Shown: positions 16,261 to 24,871 of the stretch, one piece after another
Position numbering within the stretch: the stretch's first letter is position 1
Layout: every line of letters begins with the position of its first letter
Source of the DNA: Allorhodoferax sp032337135
Lineage (GTDB): Bacteria; Pseudomonadota; Gammaproteobacteria; Burkholderiales; Burkholderiaceae_C
Direction of reading: 5' to 3'
DNA length: 64,000 bases
Assembly: GCF_032337135.1 (NCBI RefSeq)
Contig: NZ_JAVXZZ010000002.1
Location: 434,001 to 498,000, forward strand
The notes under the pieces: model-generated
Databases searched by the model: none
Seen by the model: only the letters and a program-made list of their open reading frames with translations
What the model was told of the DNA's origin: nothing
Position numbers and translations under genes: made by a program

Positions 16261-18822
16261 ATGGGTCAGTGGTTGAACTGGGTGCGTTACCTTTTGGTGG
16301 TCTGGAGCCTGGCGTGCTCCATGGGCGCCATGGCAGCAGAGCGCGTCTTGCGCGTGGGTGTCTACAACAACCCTCCAAAAATCTTCTTCGAAGATGGCGG
16401 CAACGCTACCGGCGTCTTCATTGCCTTGCTCAAGGACATCGCGCAGGTCGAGGGTTGGGAGTTGCGATTCCAGTCCTGCGAATGGGAGGAGTGCCTCAGG
16501 CGTCTGGAGCAAGGGGAACTGGACATCATGCCGGACGTTGCACGCACGTCCGAGCGCGAAGCACGTTTTGACTTCCATGCAGTGGCTGCACTGAGCAGCT
16601 GGTCGCAGTTGTACCGGCGGCCGGGAACGAAGATCGAGTCGGTGGTGGACCTGCGGGGCAAACGCGTAGCGGTGTTGGCCAGCGGCGTGCAACGGGATTC
16701 TCTGCGCGCGTTGCTTGAAGGCATGGGCGTTCAGGCCGAGTTCGTTGCCACACCGACCGTGGCCGCTGCCTTTTCGATGGTTCAGCAGGGCCAAGCGGAT
16801 GTCGCTGCGTCCAGCTACCACTTCGGTGACTACAGCGCGCCGGCCTACGGCTTGGTCGGAAGCCCGGTGCTGTTCAACCCCGCCAAGCTGTACTTCGCAG
16901 CCGGGAAGGATCGCCAGGCCGATGTGCTGGCTGCCATCGATGCGCGTCTACAGCAGTGGCAGGCGGATGCCGGATCCCCGTACTACGAAGTTCTGCGGGA
17001 ATGGAGTGGCGTGCACGCCGAGTCGCCGATTCCCGAGTGGGTCGTGCACTCGTTCATTGCCGCGGCGGGGGGAGCACTCGCCCTGGTGCTGGTTTCGATG
17101 TGGCTGCGCCGTCGCGTGCGCGAGGCTGTGGCGCAGGTGCAGGCGCAGCGCGATGAGATGGAAGCCACGCTGCGGGCCGTGCCCGACCTGCTGTTCGAGA
17201 TGGACGGTGAAGGCCGCTACCTGCAGGTTCATGCCAACCAGCCAGACCTCCTGGTTGCCCAGCGTGAAGCCTTGCTGGGAAAGCGGGTGGCCGACGTCAT
17301 GCCACCCGAGCAATCGGCTTTGGTACTGCATTGCATTCAAGAGGCCATAGCCCAGGGTCACTCCACGGGGCAGCGCATTTCACTGGGCCTGCCGGATGGC
17401 GTTCACTGGTTCGAATTGTCGGCCGCGCGCAAGGCCCCCGCATCTGGCCGCAAGGCCACGGCCATGGTGCTCTCGCGTGATGTGACCGAGCGGGTGCAGG
17501 ATCAGGCGGAAATCGCGCGACTGGCGGACTTTGACCACCTGACCAGCCTGCCCAACCGGGCACAGTTGCGTCGCCTGTTCGACAAGGCGGCAGCGCGCGC
17601 GCATCGGCACGGTCAGGCCATGGCGGTGGTGTTTCTGGACATCGACCATTTCAAGAACATCAACGACTCTCTGGGGCACGCGCTAGGCGACAAGATGCTC
17701 ATGGAAGTGGCACGACGGCTGCAGCAGAGCTTGCGCGACACCGACATTGCCTGCCGCATGGGCGGAGACGAATTTGTGATGGTGCTGGACGACATCGACG
17801 GGGATGGTGCGGTGCGCATGGCCCAAAGGCTGCAGCATGCGCTGCATGCACCGTTTGACCTGGGGCCGTTCCAGTCCGGGGTGACGGCGTCCATAGGCAT
17901 TGCGATGTTTCCCGACGATGCGACCGACCTCGACACCTTGCTGCGCAATGCCGATACGGCGATGTACCAGGCCAAGCAGGAGGGGCGCAACGGGGTTCGC
18001 TTCTTTACCCAGGCGATGCAAGTGCGCTCCGAGCGCCTGCTGGAGCTGTCGTCGGCGCTCGACAAGGCCGTGGAGCGCGGCGAGCTGACCGTGATGTACC
18101 AGCCGTTGGCCCGACTGGACAGTGGCCGTGTAGCCGGTGCCGAGGCGCTGCTGCGCTGGACGCACCCGATTCTTGGCATGGTTTCGCCCGTGGAGTTCAT
18201 CCCCGTGGCCGAGAGTGCCGGCCAGATTCTGGTCATCGGTGAATGGGTGTTGCGCCAGGCCTGCCAGCAGGCCCGTAACTGGGACTTTGCCGGGCGCAAC
18301 TGGGTCATGGCCGTGAATGTGTCGTTCATCCAGTTCCGTCAGACCGATTTCGTGTTGATGGTGGAGCGCGTCCTGCACGAAACTGGGCTGCCAGGCCATT
18401 GCCTGGAACTGGAACTCACCGAATCGGTGGCCATGGGTGACACCCGCAAGGCCGAGCACACCATGCGCCAGTTGCGCGCCATGGACGTGCGCGTGGCCAT
18501 CGACGATTTCGGTACCGGCTATTCGTCCATGTCCTACCTGCGCCGCCTGGGCTTCCACAAGCTCAAGATCGACCAGAGCTTCGTGCGCCACATCGGCGAG
18601 GATGTGGCCGACGAATCCATCATAACCGCCACCATCCAGCTGGCGCGTTCACTGGGCATGCAGACCCTCGCCGAGGGGGTGGAAACCGAAACCCAACGTC
18701 GCTTCCTGCGTGCCCAGGGGTGCGATCTGATGCAGGGCTGGTTGCTGTCGAAAGCGATTCCACCGTCCGAGTGGGAGCCCTGGCTGCATGCACCGGGTTC
18801 GGCCGTGGTTTCGACCGATTAG
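16261..18822 (+). CDS. Binding-protein/PAS/GGDEF/EAL sensor for cyclic-di-GMP
   Basis: This 853-residue membrane protein has a signal peptide (1-26), a periplasmic SBP_bac_3-type domain (about 27-255, starting 'RVLRVGVYNNPPKIFFEDGG'), one membrane span near 262-283, a PAS domain (about 300-410), GGDEF (intact motif RMGGDEF near residue 500) and EAL (GAEALLRW near 626, DDFGTGYSS later). Both catalytic motifs look intact, so it may make and degrade c-di-GMP in response to an amino-acid-like ligand in the periplasm. ATG 16261 gives a clean signal peptide; the frame is open back to 16198. It is a single gene, with convergent gabD downstream. Confidence 0.88.
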   Translation: MGQWLNWVRYLLVVWSLACSMGAMAAERVLRVGVYNNPPKIFFEDGGNATGVFIALLKDIAQVEGWELRFQSCEWEECLRRLEQGELDIMPDVARTSEREARFDFHAVAALSSWSQLYRRPGTKIESVVDLRGKRVAVLASGVQRDSLRALLEGMGVQAEFVATPTVAAAFSMVQQGQADVAASSYHFGDYSAPAYGLVGSPVLFNPAKLYFAAGKDRQADVLAAIDARLQQWQADAGSPYYEVLREWSGVHAESPIPEWVVHSFIAAAGGALALVLVSMWLRRRVREAVAQVQAQRDEMEATLRAVPDLLFEMDGEGRYLQVHANQPDLLVAQREALLGKRVADVMPPEQSALVLHCIQEAIAQGHSTGQRISLGLPDGVHWFELSAARKAPASGRKATAMVLSRDVTERVQDQAEIARLADFDHLTSLPNRAQLRRLFDKAAARAHRHGQAMAVVFLDIDHFKNINDSLGHALGDKMLMEVARRLQQSLRDTDIACRMGGDEFVMVLDDIDGDGAVRMAQRLQHALHAPFDLGPFQSGVTASIGIAMFPDDATDLDTLLRNADTAMYQAKQEGRNGVRFFTQAMQVRSERLLELSSALDKAVERGELTVMYQPLARLDSGRVAGAEALLRWTHPILGMVSPVEFIPVAESAGQILVIGEWVLRQACQQARNWDFAGRNWVMAVNVSFIQFRQTDFVLMVERVLHETGLPGHCLELELTESVAMGDTRKAEHTMRQLRAMDVRVAIDDFGTGYSSMSYLRRLGFHKLKIDQSFVRHIGEDVADESIITATIQLARSLGMQTLAEGVETETQRRFLRAQGCDLMQGWLLSKAIPPSEWEPWLHAPGSAVVSTD

Positions 18823-18824
18823 GC

Positions 18825-18853
18825 AATAAAAAACGGCGCCACCCGGCGCCGTT
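18825..18853 (-). terminator. Terminator of gabD copy 1
   Basis: AACGGCGCC-ACCC-GGCGCCGTT is a 9-bp stem. Read on the minus strand it is followed by a T-run (complement of the AATAAAAAA at 18825-18833), so it ends the gabD transcript. A second smaller hairpin (CCGCTAC/GTAGCGG at 18864-18884) lies between it and the stop codon. It may also stop the convergent GGDEF/EAL gene. Confidence 0.85.
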
Positions 18854-18898
18854 ATTGCGTAGTCCGCTACTGGAAACGTAGCGGCTGCAGGGCTTGCA

Positions 18899-20368
18899 TC
18901 ACTTCAGGATGTCGCCGATGCACAGGTACTTGATCTCGACATAGTCGTCCATGCCGAAGTGAGATCCCTCACGGCCCAGGCCGGACTGCTTCACGCCACC
19001 AAAGGGCACGTGCTCGGTGGCCAGGATGCCCACGTTGCAACCCACCATGCCGTACTCCAGCGCTTCACCGACGCGGTAGATGCGCCCGATGTCGCGGCTG
19101 TAGAAGTAGCTGGCCAAGCCAAACTCGGTGTTGTTGGCCGCATCAATGGCTTCCTGCTCGGTCTTGAACTTGAACACCGGCGCGAAGGGGCCGAAGGTCT
19201 CTTCCTTGGCACACAGCATGTCGGCCGTGGCGTCGGCCACCACCGTGGGCTCGAAGAACAGACCACCCAGCGCCTTGCCCCCGGCGACCACGCGGCCACC
19301 CTTGGCCACGGCATCGTCCACATGGCGCTGCACCTTGGCCACGGCGGCTTCCTCGATCAGCGGACCCTGGTTCACACCCTCGTCAAAGCCATTGCCCACC
19401 TTGGCGGTCTTCACCTTGGCAGCGAACTTGGTGACGAACTCGTCGTACACGCCTTCTTGCACATACAGGCGGTTCGAGCACACGCAGGTCTGGCCGGCGT
19501 TGCGGTACTTGCTGGCAAAGGCACCTTCCACGGCGGAGTCGATGTCGGCATCGTCGAACACGATGAAGGGGGCATTGCCACCCAATTCGAGCGCCAGCTT
19601 CTTGATGGTGGGAGCACACTGGGCCATGAGGATGCGGCCCACTTCGGTGGAGCCGGTAAAGCTCAGGTGGCGCACCACGTCGTTGGCGCAGATCTCCTTG
19701 CCCACGGCAATGGAGTTGGAAGCGTCAGCGCTCAGGATGTTGATGACACCGGCCGGGATACCGGCACGGATGGCCAGCTCGGCGGCAGCCAGGGCGGTCA
19801 GCGGAGTCAATTCAGCCGGCTTGATGACCACGGGGCAACCGGCAGCCAGGGCAGGGGCCACCTTGCGGGTGATCATGGCCAGGGGGAAGTTCCAGGGCGT
19901 AATCGCCGCGCACACGCCGATGGGCTGCTTCAGGACCATCAGGCGGCGGTTGTTGTCGAACTGGGGCAGGGTCTCGCCGTTGACGCGCTTGGCTTCTTCG
20001 GCAAACCACTCCACGAAGGAGGCACCGTAGGCGATCTCGCCCTTGGCTTCAGCAAAGGGCTTGCCTTGCTCGGCGGTCAGGATGCGGGCCAGGTCGTCGG
20101 TGTTGGCGGTGAGCAGGTCAAACCACTTGCGCAGGATGATGGAGCGCTCCTTGCCGGTCTTGTTGCGCCAGGCAGGCCAGGCGGCGTTGGCGGCGTCGAT
20201 GGCAAGCTTCGCATCGGCAGCGCCGAGGTTGGCCACATCGGCCAGCTTCTCGCCGGTGGCGGGGTTGCAGACGTCAAAGCGGCTGGCGCCAGCAACCCAC
20301 TGCCCGTTGATCAGGGCGTCGGTCTTCAAGAGGCTGGGGTCTTTGAGTTGGCTTAACGGAGAGGTCAT
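18899..20368 (-). CDS. gabD: Semialdehyde dehydrogenase, GabD type, copy 1 (hydroxyproline side)
   Basis: This is a 489-residue NAD(P)-dependent aldehyde dehydrogenase. The nucleotide site 'AAITPWNFPLAMITRK', 'FTGSTEVGRIL', base glutamate in ELGGNAPF and catalytic cysteine in GQTCVCSNR are all present. The family oxidises succinate semialdehyde; some members take 2-oxoglutarate semialdehyde. This copy starts nine bases after the GntR regulator and ends the hydroxyproline operon, whose last step needs a 2-oxoglutarate semialdehyde dehydrogenase, so it plausibly fills that role. The protein is identical to copy 2 at 27314-28783. The sequence alone does not tell the two substrates apart. Confidence 0.9.
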   Translation of the reverse strand: MTSPLSQLKDPSLLKTDALINGQWVAGASRFDVCNPATGEKLADVANLGAADAKLAIDAANAAWPAWRNKTGKERSIILRKWFDLLTANTDDLARILTAEQGKPFAEAKGEIAYGASFVEWFAEEAKRVNGETLPQFDNNRRLMVLKQPIGVCAAITPWNFPLAMITRKVAPALAAGCPVVIKPAELTPLTALAAAELAIRAGIPAGVINILSADASNSIAVGKEICANDVVRHLSFTGSTEVGRILMAQCAPTIKKLALELGGNAPFIVFDDADIDSAVEGAFASKYRNAGQTCVCSNRLYVQEGVYDEFVTKFAAKVKTAKVGNGFDEGVNQGPLIEEAAVAKVQRHVDDAVAKGGRVVAGGKALGGLFFEPTVVADATADMLCAKEETFGPFAPVFKFKTEQEAIDAANNTEFGLASYFYSRDIGRIYRVGEALEYGMVGCNVGILATEHVPFGGVKQSGLGREGSHFGMDDYVEIKYLCIGDILK

Positions 20369-20377
20369 GGTTCTTTT

Positions 20378-21037
20378 TCAGTTGTTGATCACCCGGCGGG
20401 CGAATTTTTCCAGGTAGTCCATCAGCTGGTCGGCGCCCAGCATGGCGGCGGATTCGTTGGCGCTGGCGATGCCCTGGGCCAGTGCCAGGTGGTGGCGCGC
20501 CCCTTCGGCAATTTCGCCTTCGTGCTGGTAGGCGTACCAGAAACGGCGGCATTTCACGATCAGCGGCAGCACGCATTGCACGGCCGACTGGTTCTGGCTG
20601 GCGAGGTGGATCACGACGTCGAGCGCATGGTCGGCCTGCATGTAGGCATCGAGGTCGCCCTGGGCCGCGGCGTCCACCATGGCCTGGGCGCGGCGCAGTA
20701 CCTCCTGGCGCTGCATGGCCGTGGCGCGGCGGGCGGCGCAGGCGGCGATGAGGCGCTCCAGTGCGCGGCGGGTCTGGATCACGTCGAGGTGGTCGGCCAG
20801 GTCGATGTTCGACACCACGAGGCCGCGGCGCGGCTGCTGCTGGATCAGGCCGATGGAGACCATGCGCAGCAGGGCCTCGCGCACCGGGGTGCGGCCCAGG
20901 CTGGTCATGGCCACCAGATCGGCTTCGACGATGGGGGAGCCGGGCTCCAGCCGCAAGGTGGAGATCAGGACTTCGATGGCTTCGTAGGCCTGGTCGGCGG
21001 CACGGAGCTTGATGGGGGGGCGTTCGCTGCTGGGCAT
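20378..21037 (-). CDS. GntR-family regulator, FCD type (hydroxyproline cluster)
   Basis: The 219-residue protein has an N-terminal winged helix (about 10-75: 'RAADQAYEAIEVLISTLRL', 'TSLGRTPVREALLRMVSIGL') and an all-helical FCD effector domain. FCD members usually sense organic acids or amino acids and repress neighbouring catabolic genes. It is encoded inside the hydroxyproline operon, nine bases after the 2Fe-2S/FAD gene and nine before gabD. The palindrome at 27111-27134 at the head of the operon is the best candidate target. The effector is unknown; a pathway intermediate is likely. Confidence 0.87.
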   Translation of the reverse strand: MPSSERPPIKLRAADQAYEAIEVLISTLRLEPGSPIVEADLVAMTSLGRTPVREALLRMVSIGLIQQQPRRGLVVSNIDLADHLDVIQTRRALERLIAACAARRATAMQRQEVLRRAQAMVDAAAQGDLDAYMQADHALDVVIHLASQNQSAVQCVLPLIVKCRRFWYAYQHEGEIAEGARHHLALAQGIASANESAAMLGADQLMDYLEKFARRVINN

Positions 21038-21046
21038 GGTGCAATG

Positions 21047-22588
21047 CTAACGCTGCAGCAGGGAGTCGATGCGTACTGGCACCACAGGTTCGCGCGGTGC
21101 CGGTGTTTCCCAGCCCCACAGGGTTTGGGCCGCGGTGGCGCAGGTGCGCCCCTGGCAGGGGCCCATGCCGCAGCGCGTCTGCAGTTTGGCCTGCTGCCAG
21201 CCGCCCGCGTGGCGCACTTCGCCCACGGTCAAGTCCTCGCAGCGGCACAGCACCGTGTCGTCGTCGGCCAGCTGGCGCACCGATTCGCCCAAGGCAAAGC
21301 CGTGTGCCATGGTGTCGGCAAACGCTTGCCAGCGTCGCAGCTCACCGCGAAGGTTCTGGGCGCGCTCGGTCTGTCCGGTCGCGGCATACCCGGCCATGCG
21401 TCCCTGCACGCGGGCGCGCTCGCTGCCACCTGGGCCCGTGAGCTCGCCCGCTGCCCATATGCCGGCCACGCTGGTGGCCATCTGGCTGTCCACCACGACC
21501 GCATCGGCTGCGTCCACGGTGCATCCGGCCAAGCGCGCCAGGGCGTTGTTGGGTACCAGCCCATAACCACAAGCCAGCCGATCGCAGGCCTGCTCCCACT
21601 CGCGCGCCCCTTGGCGCAGGCGCACGGCTTCCAGCCGCTCGGTACCCAGGGCCCGCACCACTACCGTGCCGGGCTGCCAGGCGGCGGTGTGCAGTCGGGC
21701 AGCCTGTACCAGCTTGCCCGGCCAGCGCCACAGCGCGGCCGCTGTGCCGATCATGGCGCTCCAGGGGGCTTGTTCGGCCACCTGCGGCACCTGGGCGCCG
21801 TGTTCGCGCAGGGTGTGGGCCACGGCCAGCAGCAGGGGCCCGCTACCGGCCACGACCACGCGTTGCCCCGCCACCTGGGTGCCTGCCTTGACCAGGGCCT
21901 GCAGGGCACCGGCGCCGGTGACGCCGGGTAGCGTCCAACCCGGAAAAGGCAGCAGGCGTTCGCGTGCGCCGCTGCAGAGAATGAGGTGCTGGTAGGACTG
22001 CACCCAGGCGGAGTCCGGGCCTTCGAGCAGTACCTGCCCGGGCGCGGGAAAGGACACGGCGCGGGTGGCGCTGTGGCGCTCGATCGTGCGCTGGGCGTCG
22101 ATGCGCCGTGTCAGTGCGTGGGCCTCGGAGGGGGCGCCGGGGCGCTGGCGCCAGATTTGCCCGCCGGGCAGCGGGTTGTCGTCTACCAGCACCACCTGCG
22201 CGCCCGCCTCGGCGGCAGCCTGTGCGGCTTCCAGACCCGCAGGGCCGGCGCCCAGTACCAGCACATCGCAGTGTGCCGTGGCCTGGCCTGCGGGAGCCGA
22301 AGGGAGGGGCTGTGGCACCGGCTCGTTGCCGTCCAGGCGCTGTACCACCATGCCTTCGCATACCGGGGTCTGGCAGGCCAGGCGGCGCTGGCCGTCCACC
22401 GTGACGCGGCATTCCTGGCACACCCCCATGCCGCACAGGGCGGAGCGGGCTTCGCCGCCTACGCTGATGCGTGTGGTGGCTTGCCCGGCGTTGGCCATGG
22501 CAGCCATCAGGCTGATGCCATGGTCGGCCGTGCAGGCTTGGCCGTTGAGCGTGAAGGCGACGCGCGCCGGTTCAGTGGGCAGGGGCAT
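21047..22588 (-). CDS. 2Fe-2S/FAD oxidoreductase fusion, D-hydroxyproline dehydrogenase subunit
   Basis: This is a 513-residue fusion. Residues 1-90 form a 2Fe-2S ferredoxin-like domain with CGMGVCQEC and a later RRLAC. Residues about 105-400 are a pyridine-nucleotide-disulphide-type FAD domain starting DVLVLGAGPAGLEAA. The C terminus has a BFD-like cysteine cluster (LCRCEDLT, CGMGPCQGRTC). In HcnABC-like dehydrogenases the small 2Fe-2S subunit and the FAD subunit are separate genes; here they are one. With the DAO-type subunit encoded upstream, it should oxidise cis-4-hydroxy-D-proline to the pyrroline carboxylate and pass electrons to the respiratory chain. It overlaps the upstream gene by 17 bases. 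Confidence 0.85.
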   Translation of the reverse strand: MPLPTEPARVAFTLNGQACTADHGISLMAAMANAGQATTRISVGGEARSALCGMGVCQECRVTVDGQRRLACQTPVCEGMVVQRLDGNEPVPQPLPSAPAGQATAHCDVLVLGAGPAGLEAAQAAAEAGAQVVLVDDNPLPGGQIWRQRPGAPSEAHALTRRIDAQRTIERHSATRAVSFPAPGQVLLEGPDSAWVQSYQHLILCSGARERLLPFPGWTLPGVTGAGALQALVKAGTQVAGQRVVVAGSGPLLLAVAHTLREHGAQVPQVAEQAPWSAMIGTAAALWRWPGKLVQAARLHTAAWQPGTVVVRALGTERLEAVRLRQGAREWEQACDRLACGYGLVPNNALARLAGCTVDAADAVVVDSQMATSVAGIWAAGELTGPGGSERARVQGRMAGYAATGQTERAQNLRGELRRWQAFADTMAHGFALGESVRQLADDDTVLCRCEDLTVGEVRHAGGWQQAKLQTRCGMGPCQGRTCATAAQTLWGWETPAPREPVVPVRIDSLLQR

Positions 22589-23705
22589 GGTGTTCTGCAG
22601 CGGTGAAACGGGTGACCCGGTAGGGGGCAGCGTCCAGGGGCGCGCTCGTACCGTGTACCAAGGCAGCCATCAGCGTCCCGGTGGCCGGTGCCGTGGTCAC
22701 CCCCAGGCCTTCGTGGCCCACGGCCAGCCACACACCGGGCAACTGGGGGTGTGCGTCGATGATGGGTACGCCGTCGGGGGTGGCGCAGCGCACGCCGGTC
22801 CAGGTGCGGATGGCGTTGCAGTGGCGCAGCCCCGGCAGGTAGGTGCAGGCGCGCTCCAGCATGGCGCGCAGCATGGCGGCGTCCACGGCCGGGTCGGTGT
22901 CGTCGTAGTTGCGCGAGGAACCAATCAGCAGCTGCCCGGTCGGGCGCGGCTGGGCATTGAAGGCCACGCTGGGCCCCTGGGCGTGGTGGGCGCTGGTGAC
23001 ATAGCCCAGCTCCACCAGCTGGTGGTGCAGGGCGCCGGGGTAGCGGTCGGTGATGAGCAACTGGCCTTTCTTGGCGCGCAGTGGCAGGGTCGGGCACAGG
23101 GCCGCAGCGCTCCAGCCCGCGGCCACCACCACGGCCTGGGCGCGGATGCGTTCCCCGCCCACCAGTTCCACGCCATGGGGCTCCAGGCTTTTCACGCTGG
23201 CCTGGTGCAGCGTGATGCGCGCATGGCCGGGTGCGCCCTGCAGCAGCCAGCGTGCCGCCACGGGGGCATAGACGATGGCGTCGTCGGGCACCTGCAGTGC
23301 GCCCGTGAGGCCGGGGCGCAGCAGGGGCTCGGTATGGGCCAGGGCACGCGCATCGAGCCAGTGGCTGGCCACGCCCTGGTCCTGCAGGCGGCGCTGCTTG
23401 CGTTCAGCTTCGTCCTGCTCGGCCTGGTCTGCGGCGACCCACAGGGTGCCGCAGCGGTGGTAGGCGGCCTGCGTCGGCAATGCGGGCGCCCAGCTGCGCC
23501 AGGCAGCCAGCGAGTGGGCGCACAGGGCCATCTCTGCCGGGTTGTCGTCCATGAACACCAGGTGGCCCATGCCGGCGGCGGTGGCGCTGCGGCGCTGGTC
23601 GTCCAGCACCAGCACCTGGCGGCCAGCCGCCGCGAGCGCCTGCGCACAGGCCGCACCGACGATGCCGCCGCCGACGACCAGAACATCGACTTGCCGTTGG
23701 GTCAC
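22572..23705 (-). CDS. FAD-dependent oxidoreductase (DAO family), D-hydroxyproline dehydrogenase subunit
   Basis: This 377-residue D-amino-acid-oxidase-fold flavoprotein begins at GTG 23705 and carries the dinucleotide motif VDVLVVGGGIVGAACA at residues 6-21. The GTG overlaps the epimerase stop as GTGA, so translation is coupled. An open frame runs further upstream to 23990, but it lies in the epimerase gene and has low-complexity Arg/His/Pro content. Together with the 2Fe-2S/FAD protein it forms the HcnBC-like dehydrogenase that acts on cis-4-hydroxy-D-proline. The substrate is inferred from the neighbours; a D-proline or octopine-type substrate would be the main alternative. Confidence 0.85.
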   Translation of the reverse strand: MTQRQVDVLVVGGGIVGAACAQALAAAGRQVLVLDDQRRSATAAGMGHLVFMDDNPAEMALCAHSLAAWRSWAPALPTQAAYHRCGTLWVAADQAEQDEAERKQRRLQDQGVASHWLDARALAHTEPLLRPGLTGALQVPDDAIVYAPVAARWLLQGAPGHARITLHQASVKSLEPHGVELVGGERIRAQAVVVAAGWSAAALCPTLPLRAKKGQLLITDRYPGALHHQLVELGYVTSAHHAQGPSVAFNAQPRPTGQLLIGSSRNYDDTDPAVDAAMLRAMLERACTYLPGLRHCNAIRTWTGVRCATPDGVPIIDAHPQLPGVWLAVGHEGLGVTTAPATGTLMAALVHGTSAPLDAAPYRVTRFTAAEHHAPAH

Positions 23706-24730
23706 GCGCGGATGCCCCAGCGGTAGGGGTCGGTGGGGTCGAGCAGCAGCGTGGCTTCGGCACTGATCCAGGCCTGGCCGCGGATGGTCGGGATGATGTG
23801 GCCCGGTGTGTCGGCCAGGGTGTAGCTGCCTTCGAACACGCTGCCGATCACGCTGGCCTGGCGCCACACGGCGCCGGGGGCGAGGGTGGCATCGGCCGCC
23901 AGGCAGGCCAGCTTGGCGCTGGTGCCGGTGCCGCAGGGCGAGCGGTCGTAGGCCATGCCGGGGCACAGCACGAAGTTGCGGCTGTGGCATCTGGCCCCCA
24001 CGCTTGCCGCTGCGTCGGCTGCGCTGCCCCCCAAGGGGGCGCGTTCGCCTTGGGGCGGCCCGGCGGCGAACCCGCTTTCATCCTCCGCGAACAGTTCGAT
24101 GTGGTCGATCTCTGCGCCGTTGGCGCCGGTGATGCCCTGGGCCGCCAGGGCCTGGCGGATGCGGGTGGTGTAGTGGGTCAGGGCGGCGATGTTGTCCGGC
24201 GCAACCCGCTGGCCGTGCTCGGCCACCAGGAAGAACCAGTTGCCGCCCCAGGCGATGTCACCGGTGATGGTGCTGCCGTCGTCCAGGCGCAGCGGCACGG
24301 CGCGGGCGTGGCGGTAGGCGGGTACGTTGCGCACGCTCACCGTGCGGTCGTCGTGCAGGGTGGCGCGCACGTCGCCCACCGGGGTTTCGATCAGGTGTTC
24401 GCCGGCACCGATGCGGCCCATGTAGGCCAGCGTGGCCACCAGGCCGATGGTGCCGTGGCCGCACATGCCCAGGTAGCCGGTGTTGTTGAAGAAGATCACG
24501 CCTGCGGCCGCGGCCGGGTTGACCGGCGTGCACAGCAAGGCGCCCACCAGTACGTCGTTGCCGCGCGGTTCGAGCATGGAGGCGGCACGCCAGTCGTCAT
24601 GGTGGGCGCGCAGGCGCTCCAGGCGTTCGCGCATGCTGCCGCTGCCCAGGTCGGGAAAACCACCGGTGACCACGCGGGTGGGCTCACCGCCGGTATGGGA
24701 GTCGATGACGTGGATCGATTGCAGGGTCAT
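23702..24730 (-). CDS. 4-hydroxyproline 2-epimerase (proline racemase family)
   Basis: This is a 342-residue cofactor-independent epimerase that interconverts trans-4-hydroxy-L-proline and cis-4-hydroxy-D-proline, the first step of the pathway. The two catalytic cysteines are visible: Cys90 in GYLGMCGHGTIG and Cys266 in YDRSPCGTGTSA. Family members are usually about 310 residues. The extra roughly 30 residues fall near 217-250 and coincide with a GC-rich repeat inserted in frame (23994-24068). The insertion is close in sequence to the second active-site loop, so activity should be tested, although both cysteines and flanks remain. It is coupled to the following dehydrogenase gene by GTGA. Confidence 0.9.
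   Translation of the reverse strand: MTLQSIHVIDSHTGGEPTRVVTGGFPDLGSGSMRERLERLRAHHDDWRAASMLEPRGNDVLVGALLCTPVNPAAAAGVIFFNNTGYLGMCGHGTIGLVATLAYMGRIGAGEHLIETPVGDVRATLHDDRTVSVRNVPAYRHARAVPLRLDDGSTITGDIAWGGNWFFLVAEHGQRVAPDNIAALTHYTTRIRQALAAQGITGANGAEIDHIELFAEDESGFAAGPPQGERAPLGGSAADAAASVGARCHSRNFVLCPGMAYDRSPCGTGTSAKLACLAADATLAPGAVWRQASVIGSVFEGSYTLADTPGHIIPTIRGQAWISAEATLLLDPTDPYRWGIRA
23994..24068. repeat. GC-rich palindromic repeat inserted in frame in the epimerase gene
   Basis: These 75 bases contain short inverted repeats (GCCCCCCAAGGGGGC around 24026-24040, and CCTTGGGGCGG) and resemble a small intergenic repeat that I recall as common in Comamonadaceae genomes. They encode Gly/Ala/Pro/Ser-rich residues (GPPQGERAPLGGSAADAAA) with no counterpart expected in proline racemases. 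The length is a multiple of three, so the frame is kept. Family membership of the repeat is from memory and unverified. Confidence 0.65.
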
Positions 24731-24871
24731 GGCGCGCTTCGTGGTGGAAAAGGGTTGTCAGTCCGGGGCGGGAAAAAAGGGCAGCCCCGGTAGGGACTGC
24801 CCGCAGGGTGCAGCTTACCAACCGCCGGGTGCAGTGGCTGGCAGGCTGCGTGGTGTGCACGGGTGCGTGCG

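Larger units (their letters stand above)
18823..20372 (-). repeat. 1.55-kb direct repeat, copy 1 (gabD plus terminator)
   Basis: Positions 18823-20372 match 27238-28787 at a constant offset of 8415. By eye the two copies differ at about ten bases, all within the first 190 bases of the alignment (terminator region and 3' end of gabD): for example T/G at 18863, C/T at 18900, a cluster at 18961-18970 and two near 18998-19001. I saw no differences in the remaining 1.36 kb. All coding differences are silent. The repeat ends four bases upstream of the gabD start codon. Confidence 0.93.

Noticed and set aside
18959..20356. Long open frame (465 codons) on the + strand opposite gabD, also opposite copy 2 at 27374-28771
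   Set aside because: It mirrors the gabD frame in GC-rich DNA, has no start signal and consists of His/Gly/Val-rich sequence without family features; its length follows from codon bias of the real gene.
22572..23990. Longer version (472 residues) of the DAO-type dehydrogenase
   Set aside because: The extra N-terminal 95 residues are Arg/His/Pro-rich and overlap the epimerase in another frame; GTG 23705 gives the normal flavoprotein start and GTGA coupling.
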